A DNA stretch of 23,503 bases. Source: Coprococcus sp. GTDB lineage: Bacteria > Bacillota > Clostridia > Lachnospirales > Lachnospiraceae. The number at the start of each line of letters is the position of its first letter. Position 1 is the first letter of the stretch. The translations under genes and the position numbers were made by a program. The DNA lies in contig JAEDGW010000032.1 in the NCBI GenBank assembly GCA_016297325.1, forward strand, positions 1-23,503, in the 5' to 3' direction. The notes beneath the pieces were generated by a model. That model saw only the letters and a program-made list of their open reading frames with translations. It did no database searches and was not told where the DNA came from. Below, piece after piece: positions 14,878 to 22,999 of the stretch.

Positions 14878-14951
14878 AAGAAGATAGAAAAAAGAAAGAC
14901 AGGAAGAAGATAAAAAGAAGATAGAAAAAAATAAGACAGAAAGAAGGATAC
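14878..14951 (+). repeat. 37-bp imperfect tandem repeat in the thiE leader
   Basis: Two adjacent 37-bp units (14878-14914 and 14915-14951), almost entirely purine on this strand, match at 30 of 37 positions by my count. The first 16 bases are identical, AAGAAGATAGAAAAAA. Each unit has an A/G-rich Shine-Dalgarno-like segment near its end, and that of unit 2 (AAGGA) serves thiE. It could be a local duplication of a ribosome-binding region. Confidence 0.75.
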
Positions 14952-14955
14952 GAAT

Positions 14956-15600
14956 ATGGGTAACTGCAGCGAGAAAGAACTGCTGCTTTATGCGGTAACG
15001 GACAGACATTGGCTTTCCGGAGAGACTTTATACGATCAGGTAAAAAAAGCACTTGACGGCGGTGCGACATTTGTGCAGCTCAGGGAAAAGAAACTAGATC
15101 ACGAGAATTTCCTGGCTGAGGCACTCGAGATACAGAAGCTCTGCAGATCATATGGAGTTCCATTTGTCATAAATGATGACGTGGGAATTGCAAAGGATAT
15201 AGATGCGGACGGCGTACACGTTGGACAGAGCGATATGGAGGCTATGGATGTCAGAAAGATACTTGGCCTGGACAAGATACTTGGTGTGTCTGCCCAGACT
15301 GTAGAGCAGGCTGTGATAGCAGAAAGGCACGGAGCTGATTATCTGGGCGTCGGAGCAGTATTTACTACCGGGTCAAAGGATGATGCTGATGATGTGAGCC
15401 ATGAGACACTTAAGGCGATATGTGAGGCGGTTTCGATACCGGTCATCGCTATAGGAGGCATTACAAAGTACAATGTGGGGGAGCTTGCGGGATCCGGAAT
15501 ATGTGGTGTGGCCGTCATAAGTGCCATATTTGGACAGAAGGATATAAAGAGGGCGACGGAAGAACTTAAAACTTCTGTATGTGCCATGCTTGACAGATAA
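14956..15600 (+). CDS. thiE: Thiamine-phosphate synthase
   Basis: Joins HMP pyrophosphate and thiazole phosphate into thiamine monophosphate, releasing pyrophosphate. 214 aa, a normal TIM-barrel length. Motifs: LYAVTDRHWL at the start, FVQLREK (substrate-binding Gln/Arg/Lys), FVINDDVGIAKDIDADGVHVGQSDM (metal-binding Asp residues), ILGVSAQTVEQA, ADYLGVGAVFTTGSKDDADD, IPVIAIGGI and GVAVISAIF (phosphate-binding loops). ATG 14956 has GAAGGA 7 nt upstream, inside the second copy of the purine repeat. It sits between thiM (114 bp) and the HAD/thiD gene (14 bp), so the last two are tightly coupled. Confidence 0.96.
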   Translation: MGNCSEKELLLYAVTDRHWLSGETLYDQVKKALDGGATFVQLREKKLDHENFLAEALEIQKLCRSYGVPFVINDDVGIAKDIDADGVHVGQSDMEAMDVRKILGLDKILGVSAQTVEQAVIAERHGADYLGVGAVFTTGSKDDADDVSHETLKAICEAVSIPVIAIGGITKYNVGELAGSGICGVAVISAIFGQKDIKRATEELKTSVCAMLDR

Positions 15601-15614
15601 TATTAGGAGAGATT

Positions 15615-17093
15615 ATGGATAGAATCAGAATAGAAGATATAAAAGGCGCTATATTTGATATGGATGGGGTGCTCCTCGATTCAATGCCTATGTGGGACCA
15701 TGCGGGGGAGCTTTATCTGGCCGGACTTGGCATTCAGGCTGAACCGGATCTGGAGAAGGTGCTTTTCACGATGACTATGCAAAAAGGTGCGGAGTATATC
15801 AAGGAGCATTATGGCCTTGAACTTGAGATCTCCCAGATCATGGACGGCATAAACACTACAATACGAAACTTTTATGCTTATGAAGCTACGGAGAAGGCTG
15901 GTGTAAGAGATGTGCTTGCAGTTCTTAAAAGCCACGGAGCGAAGGTGACAGTTGCTACATCCACGGACAGATGCCATGTTGAGGCGGCGCTTGAGAGACT
16001 TGGGCTTCTGGTTTATATAGACAGGATATTTACCTGTTCAGAGGTCGGTATTGGCAAGGTCGCACCTGACATATATATTCAGGCTGCCGAGTTTATGGAG
16101 ACTGGCCGTAGTGAAACATACGTGTTTGAGGATGCATATCATGCGGCATGCACTGCACATACGGCAGGATTTAAAGTTGTTGGTCTGTATGATGAATCGA
16201 GCCGTGACAGACAGGATGATCTGAAGATAAATTGCGATTATTATTTCGAAGGCCTTACGGATATGCTGGAGAATATGGATGTCGATGCAAAACTCCTTAG
16301 ACCTGTACTCACGATCGCAGGAAGCGACAGCTCCGGCGGCGCCGGCATACAGGCGGATCTTAAGACCATGCAGGCAAATGGAGTATATGGCATGAGCGCC
16401 ATAACAGCGCTTACAGCCCAGAATACTACGGGTGTCACATCCATAATGAATGCGTCGCCCGAATTTCTTGCGGACGAGATAGATGCTGTGTTCACAGATA
16501 TTCCGCCGGTTGCTGTGAAGATCGGTATGGTTTCGATGCCTGAACTTATAGATGTGATAGCGGAAAAACTTACATTTTATAGAGCGAAAAATGTGGTCGT
16601 AGATCCTGTCATGGTAGCCACAAGCGGGGCAAAACTTATAAGTGATGAGGCTGTGAAGATATTAACTGAAAAGCTGTTCCCTTTGGCAAGTCTCATAACT
16701 CCTAATATTCCTGAGACAGAGGCGCTTACCGGGCTTACAGTTTCTTCAAAGCAGGATATGGAAAATGCGGCTAAGAAAATATACGATATGTATGGCTGCT
16801 CGGTGCTTGTAAAGGGCGGTCATAGTGTGAATGAGGCAAATGACCTGTTATATGATGGCAGGGATATGATATGGTTTTCCAGTGAGAGGATAGACAACCC
16901 AAATACACACGGAACTGGATGCACACTGTCAAGTGCGATAGCGTCTAACCTTGCAAAAGGATATTCGGTATCCGACTCTGTAAGATTTGCAAAGGAATAT
17001 ATATCTGGCGCCCTTAAAATCATGATGGATCTTGGTCATGGAAGCGGACCGCTGTGTCATGGATTTGATATTAAAAGCAGATATATGCTGTAA
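15615..17093 (+). CDS. thiD: Fusion of HAD-superfamily phosphatase and HMP/HMP-P kinase (ThiD)
   Basis: A 492-aa two-domain protein. Residues about 9-225 are a HAD hydrolase of the beta-phosphoglucomutase/phosphatase type. It has the nucleophile Asp15 and acid Asp17 in FDMDGVLLDS, the Thr/Ser motif VATSTD, Lys in GIGKVAPDIY and the acidic motif FEDAYHA, with an alpha-helical C1 cap between. Residues about 230-492 are ThiD, which phosphorylates hydroxymethylpyrimidine twice to HMP-PP. Its motifs are TIAGSDSSGGAGIQADLKT, GVYGMSAITALTAQNT, VDPVMVATSG, LITPNIPE, VLVKGGH and the GTGC anion-hole motif (Cys436). All key residues in both halves are present. Shine-Dalgarno TAGGAGAG lies 5-6 nt upstream. 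The HAD substrate is unknown; thiamine monophosphate or another pathway phosphate would fit the context (inference). A free-standing ThiD is normally ~265 aa. Confidence 0.92.
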   Translation: MDRIRIEDIKGAIFDMDGVLLDSMPMWDHAGELYLAGLGIQAEPDLEKVLFTMTMQKGAEYIKEHYGLELEISQIMDGINTTIRNFYAYEATEKAGVRDVLAVLKSHGAKVTVATSTDRCHVEAALERLGLLVYIDRIFTCSEVGIGKVAPDIYIQAAEFMETGRSETYVFEDAYHAACTAHTAGFKVVGLYDESSRDRQDDLKINCDYYFEGLTDMLENMDVDAKLLRPVLTIAGSDSSGGAGIQADLKTMQANGVYGMSAITALTAQNTTGVTSIMNASPEFLADEIDAVFTDIPPVAVKIGMVSMPELIDVIAEKLTFYRAKNVVVDPVMVATSGAKLISDEAVKILTEKLFPLASLITPNIPETEALTGLTVSSKQDMENAAKKIYDMYGCSVLVKGGHSVNEANDLLYDGRDMIWFSSERIDNPNTHGTGCTLSSAIASNLAKGYSVSDSVRFAKEYISGALKIMMDLGHGSGPLCHGFDIKSRYML

Positions 17094-17211
17094 AAGTATG
17101 ATTTCTTAATTAATATTATTTGTGCCTTATGTAGCTTTATATAGCAAAGAAAAAGTGGTATATTACATGAACATTATGATTTTTATGTGACCTGAAGGGG
17201 AGAAATATGAT

Positions 17212-19809
17212 ATGGGTAGATATAGAAATAAAAATATGTTCTGGGAAATGATCATTTCGGCGCTTTGTGTATTCGGTATTATATGGGCGCTGTTTTTGGT
17301 CATGGGTTATGTACCATTTGGCAATAAATCACTGACTTCCATGGATGCTGACTTTCAGTATCTTGACCTCTTTGCGTATCTGAAAGATGTGCTTTCAGGG
17401 AAGAATAGTGTGTCCTATTCGTTCAGCAAGACCATGGGTGGTCCTTGTATAGGGATATTCAGTTATTATCTTGCGAGCCCATTTAATCTGCTTGTTGTTT
17501 TTTTCAAGAAATCCGGGCTTATGTTGTTTTTCCACGTTGTTGTCACGCTGAAACTCATGTGTGCGGCGGTGACATGCGTATATTTCCTGAATAAGAGATT
17601 TGAACTTTCGGGTAGAAATGAGATTGTCAGGAACACTGTGGTTGTAATACTTTCGGTCAGTTATGCACTGTGTCAGTATTCCATGGCACAGGCGAGCAAT
17701 ATCATGTGGCTTGACGGCGTGTATATGCTGCCTCTCATGATGCTCGGCGTCTACAGACTCGTCAGATATAAGAGATGCTCATATCTGGCTGTGACTGTAG
17801 GACTTTCTGTGCTGTTCAACTGGTATGCCGGCGGAATAAACTGTCTGTTTGCCGGATTCTGGTTCATATTTGAACTTGTTTTGTACTATACGGATAAAGC
17901 TGTGGATTTTACCATGAAGGAACTGCTCTGGGACGCTGTGCGGTTTGTGTATGGCATGTGTACAGGAGTGTTTATAAGCGGCGTTTTATTCCTGCCAACT
18001 ATAGGTGCCATGAGGTATAGCGGAAGAGGACAGCTTGATCTCGGCGGACTTGTAGATCCTTCGCTTACAGGAAATGTATTTTCATTTATAGAGTCAAATG
18101 CACTCGGTTCAGCGAGCTCATTTGGCAATGTGTCATTATATTGTGGAAGTTTTGCACTTCTCGGATGCATATGCTTTTTTGCCGGCAGACGGTATGGCGT
18201 GAAAGAAAAACTCATCAGAGGGTTTATGCTGCTTGTGATGCTGATGTTCTTTTACTGTACGCCGCTTTACACTGCATTTTCGATGTTTAAGAAGGTAGGC
18301 TCATATTGGTACAGGTATTCATATGTGGGCGTGGTGTGCATAATATTTGTCGCGGCGGAATTTTTCTTAAAGGAAGATCTGAAGAAGAATGCCATACGTA
18401 TGGTGACTGCGGCAATTAGTTTTTCATTTGCCATGGGTGTGGTACATCTCTGGCTAAAAGGGCAGCCAGCATATCTGGTGCTTCGGACGATAGCGTTTAT
18501 GTGTCTTGTTGCGCTGCTTATATATGGAATATTTGGAATGTCATACAGCAGGCACAGATGGCTCAGAAAAGCTTCGGCCTGGGGACTTGTGTTTGTAGTT
18601 GCGCTCCAGACTGCATACGGCGCAGGGCTTCAGATGAGAAGTTATCATGTTGATAAAGCGTCGGACTTCAAAGAGTATGTTGGAGCGATGGACGAGATGA
18701 CAACGTCGCTTCGCGAATATGATGGCGGCGACTACAGAGTGAACCAGACCTGTTCAAGGAATGCTCTTGGAAGAGGCTTGCGTGCAAATTACGATGAGCC
18801 GCTTGCATATAGTATATGGGGACTTTCAGGTTACACATCATCTCCGGATGCCGTCTCCATAAGCCTTATGGACAGACTTGGATATAGAAAGAGTGATGAG
18901 AATATGTGTGCGGTCAACACGTCTGTGCTGGCGGCGGATTCACTTCTCGGAGTTAAGTATGTACTTTCTAATTGTGATATAAGAGGACTTGTAAAAAATG
19001 ATGACATCAAAGGCACATCAAACGGTATAAATGTCTATGACAATCCGTACTGGCTGCCTATGGCACTTACCTATAAGACTTATGTTTCCAGTTACACAGA
19101 CGATTCCGAGTGGAATGATCTGAACCCGTTTGAATACCAGGAAAAGCTGTATTCTATGCTGCTCGGCGAGAAGGCGGATATATACGTTCCTCTTGACTAT
19201 AAGATCATAAAAACTACGGACGCAAAGAGAGAGTACAAGATATACATTCCAGAGGGAGAGTATTCTATCTATGGCAATATTCCATGGAATTCGGAGTTCC
19301 AAGCGATGGTGAAGGTGAACAAACAGTATGCGACAGGTTACTCCAGATGGATATCTCCGTCGGTATTCGATATTCCTGTAGCGGATGGCGACACTGCATG
19401 TTATGTCAGGGTTGTCACAAAGAACAAGCTGGACATCAAGGAAGGTGAGGAGCAGTTCTACGCACTAGACCTTGAGAGACTTGCAGCGGTTACGGAAAAG
19501 TTACGAAGCAGAGCTGCGGACGGTATCCAGATGAAGAACGGATATGCAATGTTCAAAGCCTATGCAGGAGAGGACGAAAGCCTCTATATAAGTATCCCAT
19601 ACAGTGCCGAGTGGACCATAGAAGTAAATGGAAAAGAAGTCACTCCTGATCTGATAGACAGAGGACTTTATTCAGTAAGGCTGGCAAATGGAGAGAATAC
19701 TGTCCGTATGTCTTTTCATGTGAAGTACAGAGGACTTGGAATTGTGGTCAGCCTTATCGGTCTTTTTATGCTCATCATGTCCTATAAGAAGAAAAAACAT
19801 AAAAATTAG
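17212..19809 (+). CDS. YfhO-family polytopic membrane protein (probable GT-C-type glycosyltransferase)
   Basis: 865 aa, integral membrane. The first ~475 residues have about a dozen hydrophobic segments. TM1 (about 12-33) is followed by an extracytoplasmic loop with SLTSMDADFQYLDLF and later SKTMGGPCIGIFSYYLASPFNLL, the arrangement of YfhO proteins. An extracytoplasmic domain (about 480-835) has a beta-rich C-terminal half, and a final TM helix (about 838-858) ends in KKKKHKN. Known YfhO proteins add sugars to teichoic acids or other envelope polymers from lipid-linked donors; the acceptor here cannot be told. AAGGGGAG lies ~9 nt before ATG 17212. The gene is alone, 118 bp after the thi operon and 86 bp before secG, with no clear terminator on either side. 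Confidence 0.85.
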   Translation: MGRYRNKNMFWEMIISALCVFGIIWALFLVMGYVPFGNKSLTSMDADFQYLDLFAYLKDVLSGKNSVSYSFSKTMGGPCIGIFSYYLASPFNLLVVFFKKSGLMLFFHVVVTLKLMCAAVTCVYFLNKRFELSGRNEIVRNTVVVILSVSYALCQYSMAQASNIMWLDGVYMLPLMMLGVYRLVRYKRCSYLAVTVGLSVLFNWYAGGINCLFAGFWFIFELVLYYTDKAVDFTMKELLWDAVRFVYGMCTGVFISGVLFLPTIGAMRYSGRGQLDLGGLVDPSLTGNVFSFIESNALGSASSFGNVSLYCGSFALLGCICFFAGRRYGVKEKLIRGFMLLVMLMFFYCTPLYTAFSMFKKVGSYWYRYSYVGVVCIIFVAAEFFLKEDLKKNAIRMVTAAISFSFAMGVVHLWLKGQPAYLVLRTIAFMCLVALLIYGIFGMSYSRHRWLRKASAWGLVFVVALQTAYGAGLQMRSYHVDKASDFKEYVGAMDEMTTSLREYDGGDYRVNQTCSRNALGRGLRANYDEPLAYSIWGLSGYTSSPDAVSISLMDRLGYRKSDENMCAVNTSVLAADSLLGVKYVLSNCDIRGLVKNDDIKGTSNGINVYDNPYWLPMALTYKTYVSSYTDDSEWNDLNPFEYQEKLYSMLLGEKADIYVPLDYKIIKTTDAKREYKIYIPEGEYSIYGNIPWNSEFQAMVKVNKQYATGYSRWISPSVFDIPVADGDTACYVRVVTKNKLDIKEGEEQFYALDLERLAAVTEKLRSRAADGIQMKNGYAMFKAYAGEDESLYISIPYSAEWTIEVNGKEVTPDLIDRGLYSVRLANGENTVRMSFHVKYRGLGIVVSLIGLFMLIMSYKKKKHKN

Positions 19810-19812
19810 TTA

Positions 19813-19841
19813 TTGAATATATTATTTTGTTATGCTATTAT
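19813..19841 (+). promoter_or_regulatory. Extended -10 promoter for secG
   Basis: TTGAAT (19813-19818), 17-bp spacer, TATTAT (19836-19841) preceded by TGC, i.e. an extended -10. It starts 4 bp after the YfhO stop and lies ~55 bp before the secG ATG. Good geometry for a sigma-A promoter driving secG. Confidence 0.55.
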
Positions 19842-19895
19842 ATTTTAAGTTGGTGTAAAATCCATTTACACAATTTCGGAAACGGAGGTGTTAAT

Positions 19896-20147
19896 ATGCT
19901 TAAGACGATTTTAATGGTAGTTTATGTTATAATATGTATAGTATTGGCGATCGTAGTTCTTTCACAGGAAGGAAAGGATGCCAGCCTGACAAGTTCTATA
20001 TCAGGAGCGGGCGGCGGATTTGATAATTCCTACTGGAGCAAGAACAAGGGAAGCTCCAAGCAGGAGATGCTTAAGAAGATAACAACTGTACTTACTGTTC
20101 TGTTCTTCGTATTTGCTTTACTGCTTGATTCAAAGCTTTTCAACTAA
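19896..20147 (+). CDS. secG: Protein-export membrane protein SecG
   Basis: Small accessory subunit of the SecYEG translocon. 83 aa with two transmembrane helices (about 2-22, LKTILMVVYVIICIVLAIVVL, and about 58-79, ITTVLTVLFFVFALLL). They are joined by the conserved cytoplasmic loop: SQEGKDASLTSSISG, then a Gly-rich stretch and the Firmicutes-typical YWSKNKGSS segment. The reading frame is open upstream to 19827, but ATG 19896 has a strong ACGGAGGTG Shine-Dalgarno 5-7 nt before it and gives the canonical length. In Firmicutes secG commonly precedes rnr and smpB, as it does here. A strong terminator follows directly, which should reduce read-through into rnr. Confidence 0.95.
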   Translation: MLKTILMVVYVIICIVLAIVVLSQEGKDASLTSSISGAGGGFDNSYWSKNKGSSKQEMLKKITTVLTVLFFVFALLLDSKLFN

Positions 20148-20159
20148 TAAGTAATTCTG

Positions 20160-20197
20160 ATGCTTACATAATAACGATTATTATGTAAGCATTTTTT
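20160..20197 (+). terminator. Strong intrinsic terminator between secG and rnr
   Basis: A perfect 15-bp stem, 20160-20174 with 20178-20192, closed by a CGA loop and running into six T residues. rnr starts 19 bp after the hairpin with no room for a full promoter between, so rnr/smpB expression must come from read-through or antitermination. Confidence 0.85.
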
Positions 20198-20215
20198 GTA
20201 TGAAAGGATATATGG

Positions 20216-22399
20216 ATGGAGAATAAAGATTTGGATCTTTACAACAAGAGAAAACAGACGGTATATGAATTCATATGTGATGACGACTATCCTGCTATGA
20301 AATTCAAAGAGATGTGCACATTTCTTCAGGTTCCGGGTAACGAGAGGCAGACTTTGCTTGATATTCTGAACGATCTTACAGATGAGGGCATGATAGTGAG
20401 ATCTGCAAAGGGGCGTTATCAGAAAGTCGGAGACGGAGTATATAAGGGCACTTTCATAGGAAACCAGCGCGGCTATGGTTTTGTCCGTGTAGAAGGGATC
20501 AAGGATGATTTTTTTGTTCCAGAGAAGAGTACAAATGGAGCATTTCACGGTGATACCGTACTCATCCGTACCGAGGACAAACCAAAGGGGCTCAGACAGG
20601 AAGCGGTCATTATCCGTGTCTTAGAGCGTGGTCTCAAAAAGGTTGTTGGAGTATACCAGAAAAATAAGAATTTTGGTTTTGTCGTTCCTGATAATCTCAA
20701 GATAGATGGAGATATATTCATATCGAAGAGCAACTCCATGGGAGCCATGGAAGGCCACAAGGTTGTGGCTGAGATCATAAGTTATGGAGATAAGGTGAAA
20801 TCACCGGAGGGAAGGATCATTGAGATCCTTGGACATATAAACGATCCTGAGACCGATGTGCTGTCGGTGGTGAGAGCACTTGATATACCTGTGGATTTCC
20901 CGGATGAGGTCATGGACAGCCTTGCGAAGATCCCAGACAGCGTGAGCACATCTGAGATGGCGGGAAGAACAGATCTCAGACATCTTCAGACCGTGACCAT
21001 AGACGGTGAGGATGCAAAGGATCTCGATGATGCCATAACCCTTTACGAGAAGGATGGCGTGTACAAGCTTGGTGTCCACATCGCAGATGTCACTCACTAT
21101 GTGAAGGAGAATTCACCACTTGACAAAGAGGCGCTGAACAGAGGTACAAGCTGTTATCTTGTGGACAGGGTGATACCTATGCTTCCGCACAAGCTGTCAA
21201 ATGGGATCTGTTCCCTGAACGAAGGTCAGGACAGGCTTGCACTAAGCTGCCTTATGGATATAGATGAAAAGGGCAGGATAACCGGTCACAAGATATGTGA
21301 GACCGTCATAAATGTTGACCGCAGGATGACGTATACAAGTGTGTCAGCTATATTGGAAGATGGAGACCCTGAAGAGACAGAGAAATATAAAGAGCTTGTT
21401 CCTATGTTTGAACTGATGCTTCATGTGTCAGATCTGCTCAGAGACAACAGAAAAAAGAGGGGTTCAATAGATTTTGACTTTGATGAGTCTAAGATAAAGA
21501 TTGATTCAGAGGGCAAGGTCATGTCCATCGGCGTCTATGAGAGAAGACGTTCGAATGAGATCATAGAAGATTTCATGCTCGCTGCAAATGAGACTATAGC
21601 TGAGGATTATTTCTGGCAGGATATTCCATTTGAGTACAGAGTCCATGAGACTCCTGATGCGGACAGAGTAGAGCAGCTTGCACTTCTTATCAGCAATTTT
21701 GGAATGTATTTCAAGGCTTCAAAGGAGAATATCCATCCGAAAGAGTTTCAGAAATTGCTGGGCAGGATAAAGGGCGAGCCGTATGAGAATCTTGTGAGCA
21801 GGATGGCGCTCAGGACCATGAAGCAGGCAAAGTATTCCACAGAATGTACAGGCCATTTTGGGCTCTCCTGCAAATATTATTGTCATTTCACTTCTCCTAT
21901 AAGGAGATATCCTGATCTGCAGATCCATCGTATAATAAAGGAGAACATACATGGGAAGCTTGATCCAGGAAGGATAGAGCACTACAGTATGATCCTTGAC
22001 CGTGTATGTGATGACAACTCACGGAAGGAACGCCGGGCAGAGGAAGCCGAGAGAGATGTGGAAAAACTCAAGAAGGTTGAGTATATGTCAGAGCATGTGG
22101 GTGAATGTTACGAAGGCCTTATATCTGGCGTGACAAACAGGGGAATGTTCGTGGAACTTCCAAACACTGTAGAAGGATTTGTAAATGTGTCGGATATGCT
22201 GGACGATTACTACTATTTTTCACAGGAAGACTATGCTATGATAGGTGAGAACACGGGCAAAACCTATGCCATAGGTGATACGGTACAGATAAAAGTTAAG
22301 AAAACAGACAAGATGACAAGATCGATCGATTTTGGCATTGTGTATAAAGGAGAGGATAAATTTGTCAAAGGAAAGAGGAAACACTCTCATCGCAAATAA
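20216..22399 (+). CDS. rnr: Ribonuclease R
   Basis: Processive 3'-to-5' exoribonuclease that degrades structured RNA and, with tmRNA-SmpB, faulty mRNAs. 727 aa, usual for RNase R. Order: N-terminal winged-helix segment (about 10-65), two cold-shock/OB domains (about 75-215, e.g. GTFIGNQRGYGFVRVEG and KNFGFVVPD), then the RNB catalytic domain from about 250. Metal ligands Asp263, Asp269, Asp271 and Asp272 are in IDGEDAKDLDDAI. Further motifs are HIADVTHYV, RGTSCYLVDRVIPMLP and SPIRRYPDLQIHR. An S1 domain spans about 630-710 (ECYEGLISGVTNRGMFVELP), with a basic tail KGKRKHSHRK. AAAGGA is 8 nt before ATG 20216; an ATG four bases upstream is out of frame. Its 3' end overlaps the smpB start by 38 nt. 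Confidence 0.97.
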   Translation: MENKDLDLYNKRKQTVYEFICDDDYPAMKFKEMCTFLQVPGNERQTLLDILNDLTDEGMIVRSAKGRYQKVGDGVYKGTFIGNQRGYGFVRVEGIKDDFFVPEKSTNGAFHGDTVLIRTEDKPKGLRQEAVIIRVLERGLKKVVGVYQKNKNFGFVVPDNLKIDGDIFISKSNSMGAMEGHKVVAEIISYGDKVKSPEGRIIEILGHINDPETDVLSVVRALDIPVDFPDEVMDSLAKIPDSVSTSEMAGRTDLRHLQTVTIDGEDAKDLDDAITLYEKDGVYKLGVHIADVTHYVKENSPLDKEALNRGTSCYLVDRVIPMLPHKLSNGICSLNEGQDRLALSCLMDIDEKGRITGHKICETVINVDRRMTYTSVSAILEDGDPEETEKYKELVPMFELMLHVSDLLRDNRKKRGSIDFDFDESKIKIDSEGKVMSIGVYERRRSNEIIEDFMLAANETIAEDYFWQDIPFEYRVHETPDADRVEQLALLISNFGMYFKASKENIHPKEFQKLLGRIKGEPYENLVSRMALRTMKQAKYSTECTGHFGLSCKYYCHFTSPIRRYPDLQIHRIIKENIHGKLDPGRIEHYSMILDRVCDDNSRKERRAEEAERDVEKLKKVEYMSEHVGECYEGLISGVTNRGMFVELPNTVEGFVNVSDMLDDYYYFSQEDYAMIGENTGKTYAIGDTVQIKVKKTDKMTRSIDFGIVYKGEDKFVKGKRKHSHRK

Positions 22400-22835
22400 T
22401 AAAAAAGCTTATCATGAATACTTCATCGAAGAGAAGTTCGAGGCGGGTATTGAGCTGGTGGGCACAGAGGTAAAATCCATCAGACAGGGACACTGCAGCA
22501 TCAAGGAGGCATTTGTCGGAATTGATAAGGGCGAGGTTTTTGTCTACAGAATGAATGTAAATCCATATGAAAAGGGTAACATATTCAATAAAGACCCGCT
22601 CAGAACGAGAAAACTGCTGCTGCACAGATATGAGATCAACAAGCTCATAGGCCAGCAGAAGGTCAAGGGCTATACGATCATGCCGCTCAAAGTGTATATA
22701 AGAGATGGCCTTGTCAAGATGGAGATAGGTCTTGCAAGAGGTAAGAAGCTCTATGATAAGCGTGAGGATATCGCCAAGAAGGATATGAAGCGTGAGATGG
22801 AGAGAGATCTCAAGAACCGCAGCAGGGATTTTTAA
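22362..22835 (+). CDS. smpB: SsrA-binding protein SmpB
   Basis: Binds tmRNA and delivers it to stalled ribosomes for trans-translation. 157 aa. The start is TTG at 22362, encoding (M)SKERGNTLIANNKKAYHEYF, the usual SmpB N-terminus, with AAAGGAGAGG 5-6 nt upstream. The frame is open to a TTG at 22332, but that would put this Shine-Dalgarno inside the gene. Family signatures: EAGIELVGTEVKSIRQG, SIKEAFV, NVNPYEKGN, DPLRTRKLLLHRYEI and the basic C-terminal tail beginning GLARGKKLYDKREDIAKKD, which mimics the missing tRNA anticodon arm. It overlaps rnr by 38 nt, so translation is probably coupled. The tmRNA gene begins ~620 bp downstream. Confidence 0.96.
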   Translation: MSKERGNTLIANNKKAYHEYFIEEKFEAGIELVGTEVKSIRQGHCSIKEAFVGIDKGEVFVYRMNVNPYEKGNIFNKDPLRTRKLLLHRYEINKLIGQQKVKGYTIMPLKVYIRDGLVKMEIGLARGKKLYDKREDIAKKDMKREMERDLKNRSRDF

Positions 22836-22875
22836 ACCTGAATTTTTCAAAAATTCTGTGAACTATAACTAAATG

Positions 22876-22905
22876 TTGGAATTATCTATTGCAATGTGTT
22901 ATACT
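22876..22905 (+). promoter_or_regulatory. Promoter candidate upstream of the small membrane-protein gene
   Basis: TTGGAA (22876-22881), 18-bp spacer, TATACT (22900-22905). It lies after smpB and ~95 bp before ATG 23000. An AT-rich inverted repeat (GAATTTTT/AAAAATTC, 22840-22856) sits between the smpB stop and this promoter. It lacks a T tract and is at most a weak terminator. Confidence 0.45.
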
Positions 22906-22999
22906 AGCAGGGTGTTGAATGGCGGGGATATATTGTGTAACATGTATATTGACCGTTTGGGACATACACAAAAGAATACGTCTGGAGAAGAAGGGTATT

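Noticed and set aside
14874..14924. 16-codon ORF encoding a Lys/Arg-rich peptide upstream of thiE (possible leader peptide)
   Set aside because: It is a by-product of the purine-rich repeat, has no Shine-Dalgarno, and there is no attenuator or terminator downstream to regulate.
14878..14951. CRISPR or satellite-type array
   Set aside because: Only two imperfect adjacent units with no spacers; better explained as a local duplication in a leader.
19827..19895. Upstream 23-codon extension of SecG
   Set aside because: It overlaps the promoter region, and the strong AACGGAGGTG site selects ATG 19896, which gives the standard SecG length.
22365..22850. 161-codon minus-strand frame covering smpB
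   Set aside because: Mirror of smpB, whose product is unmistakable; no start signal on the minus strand.
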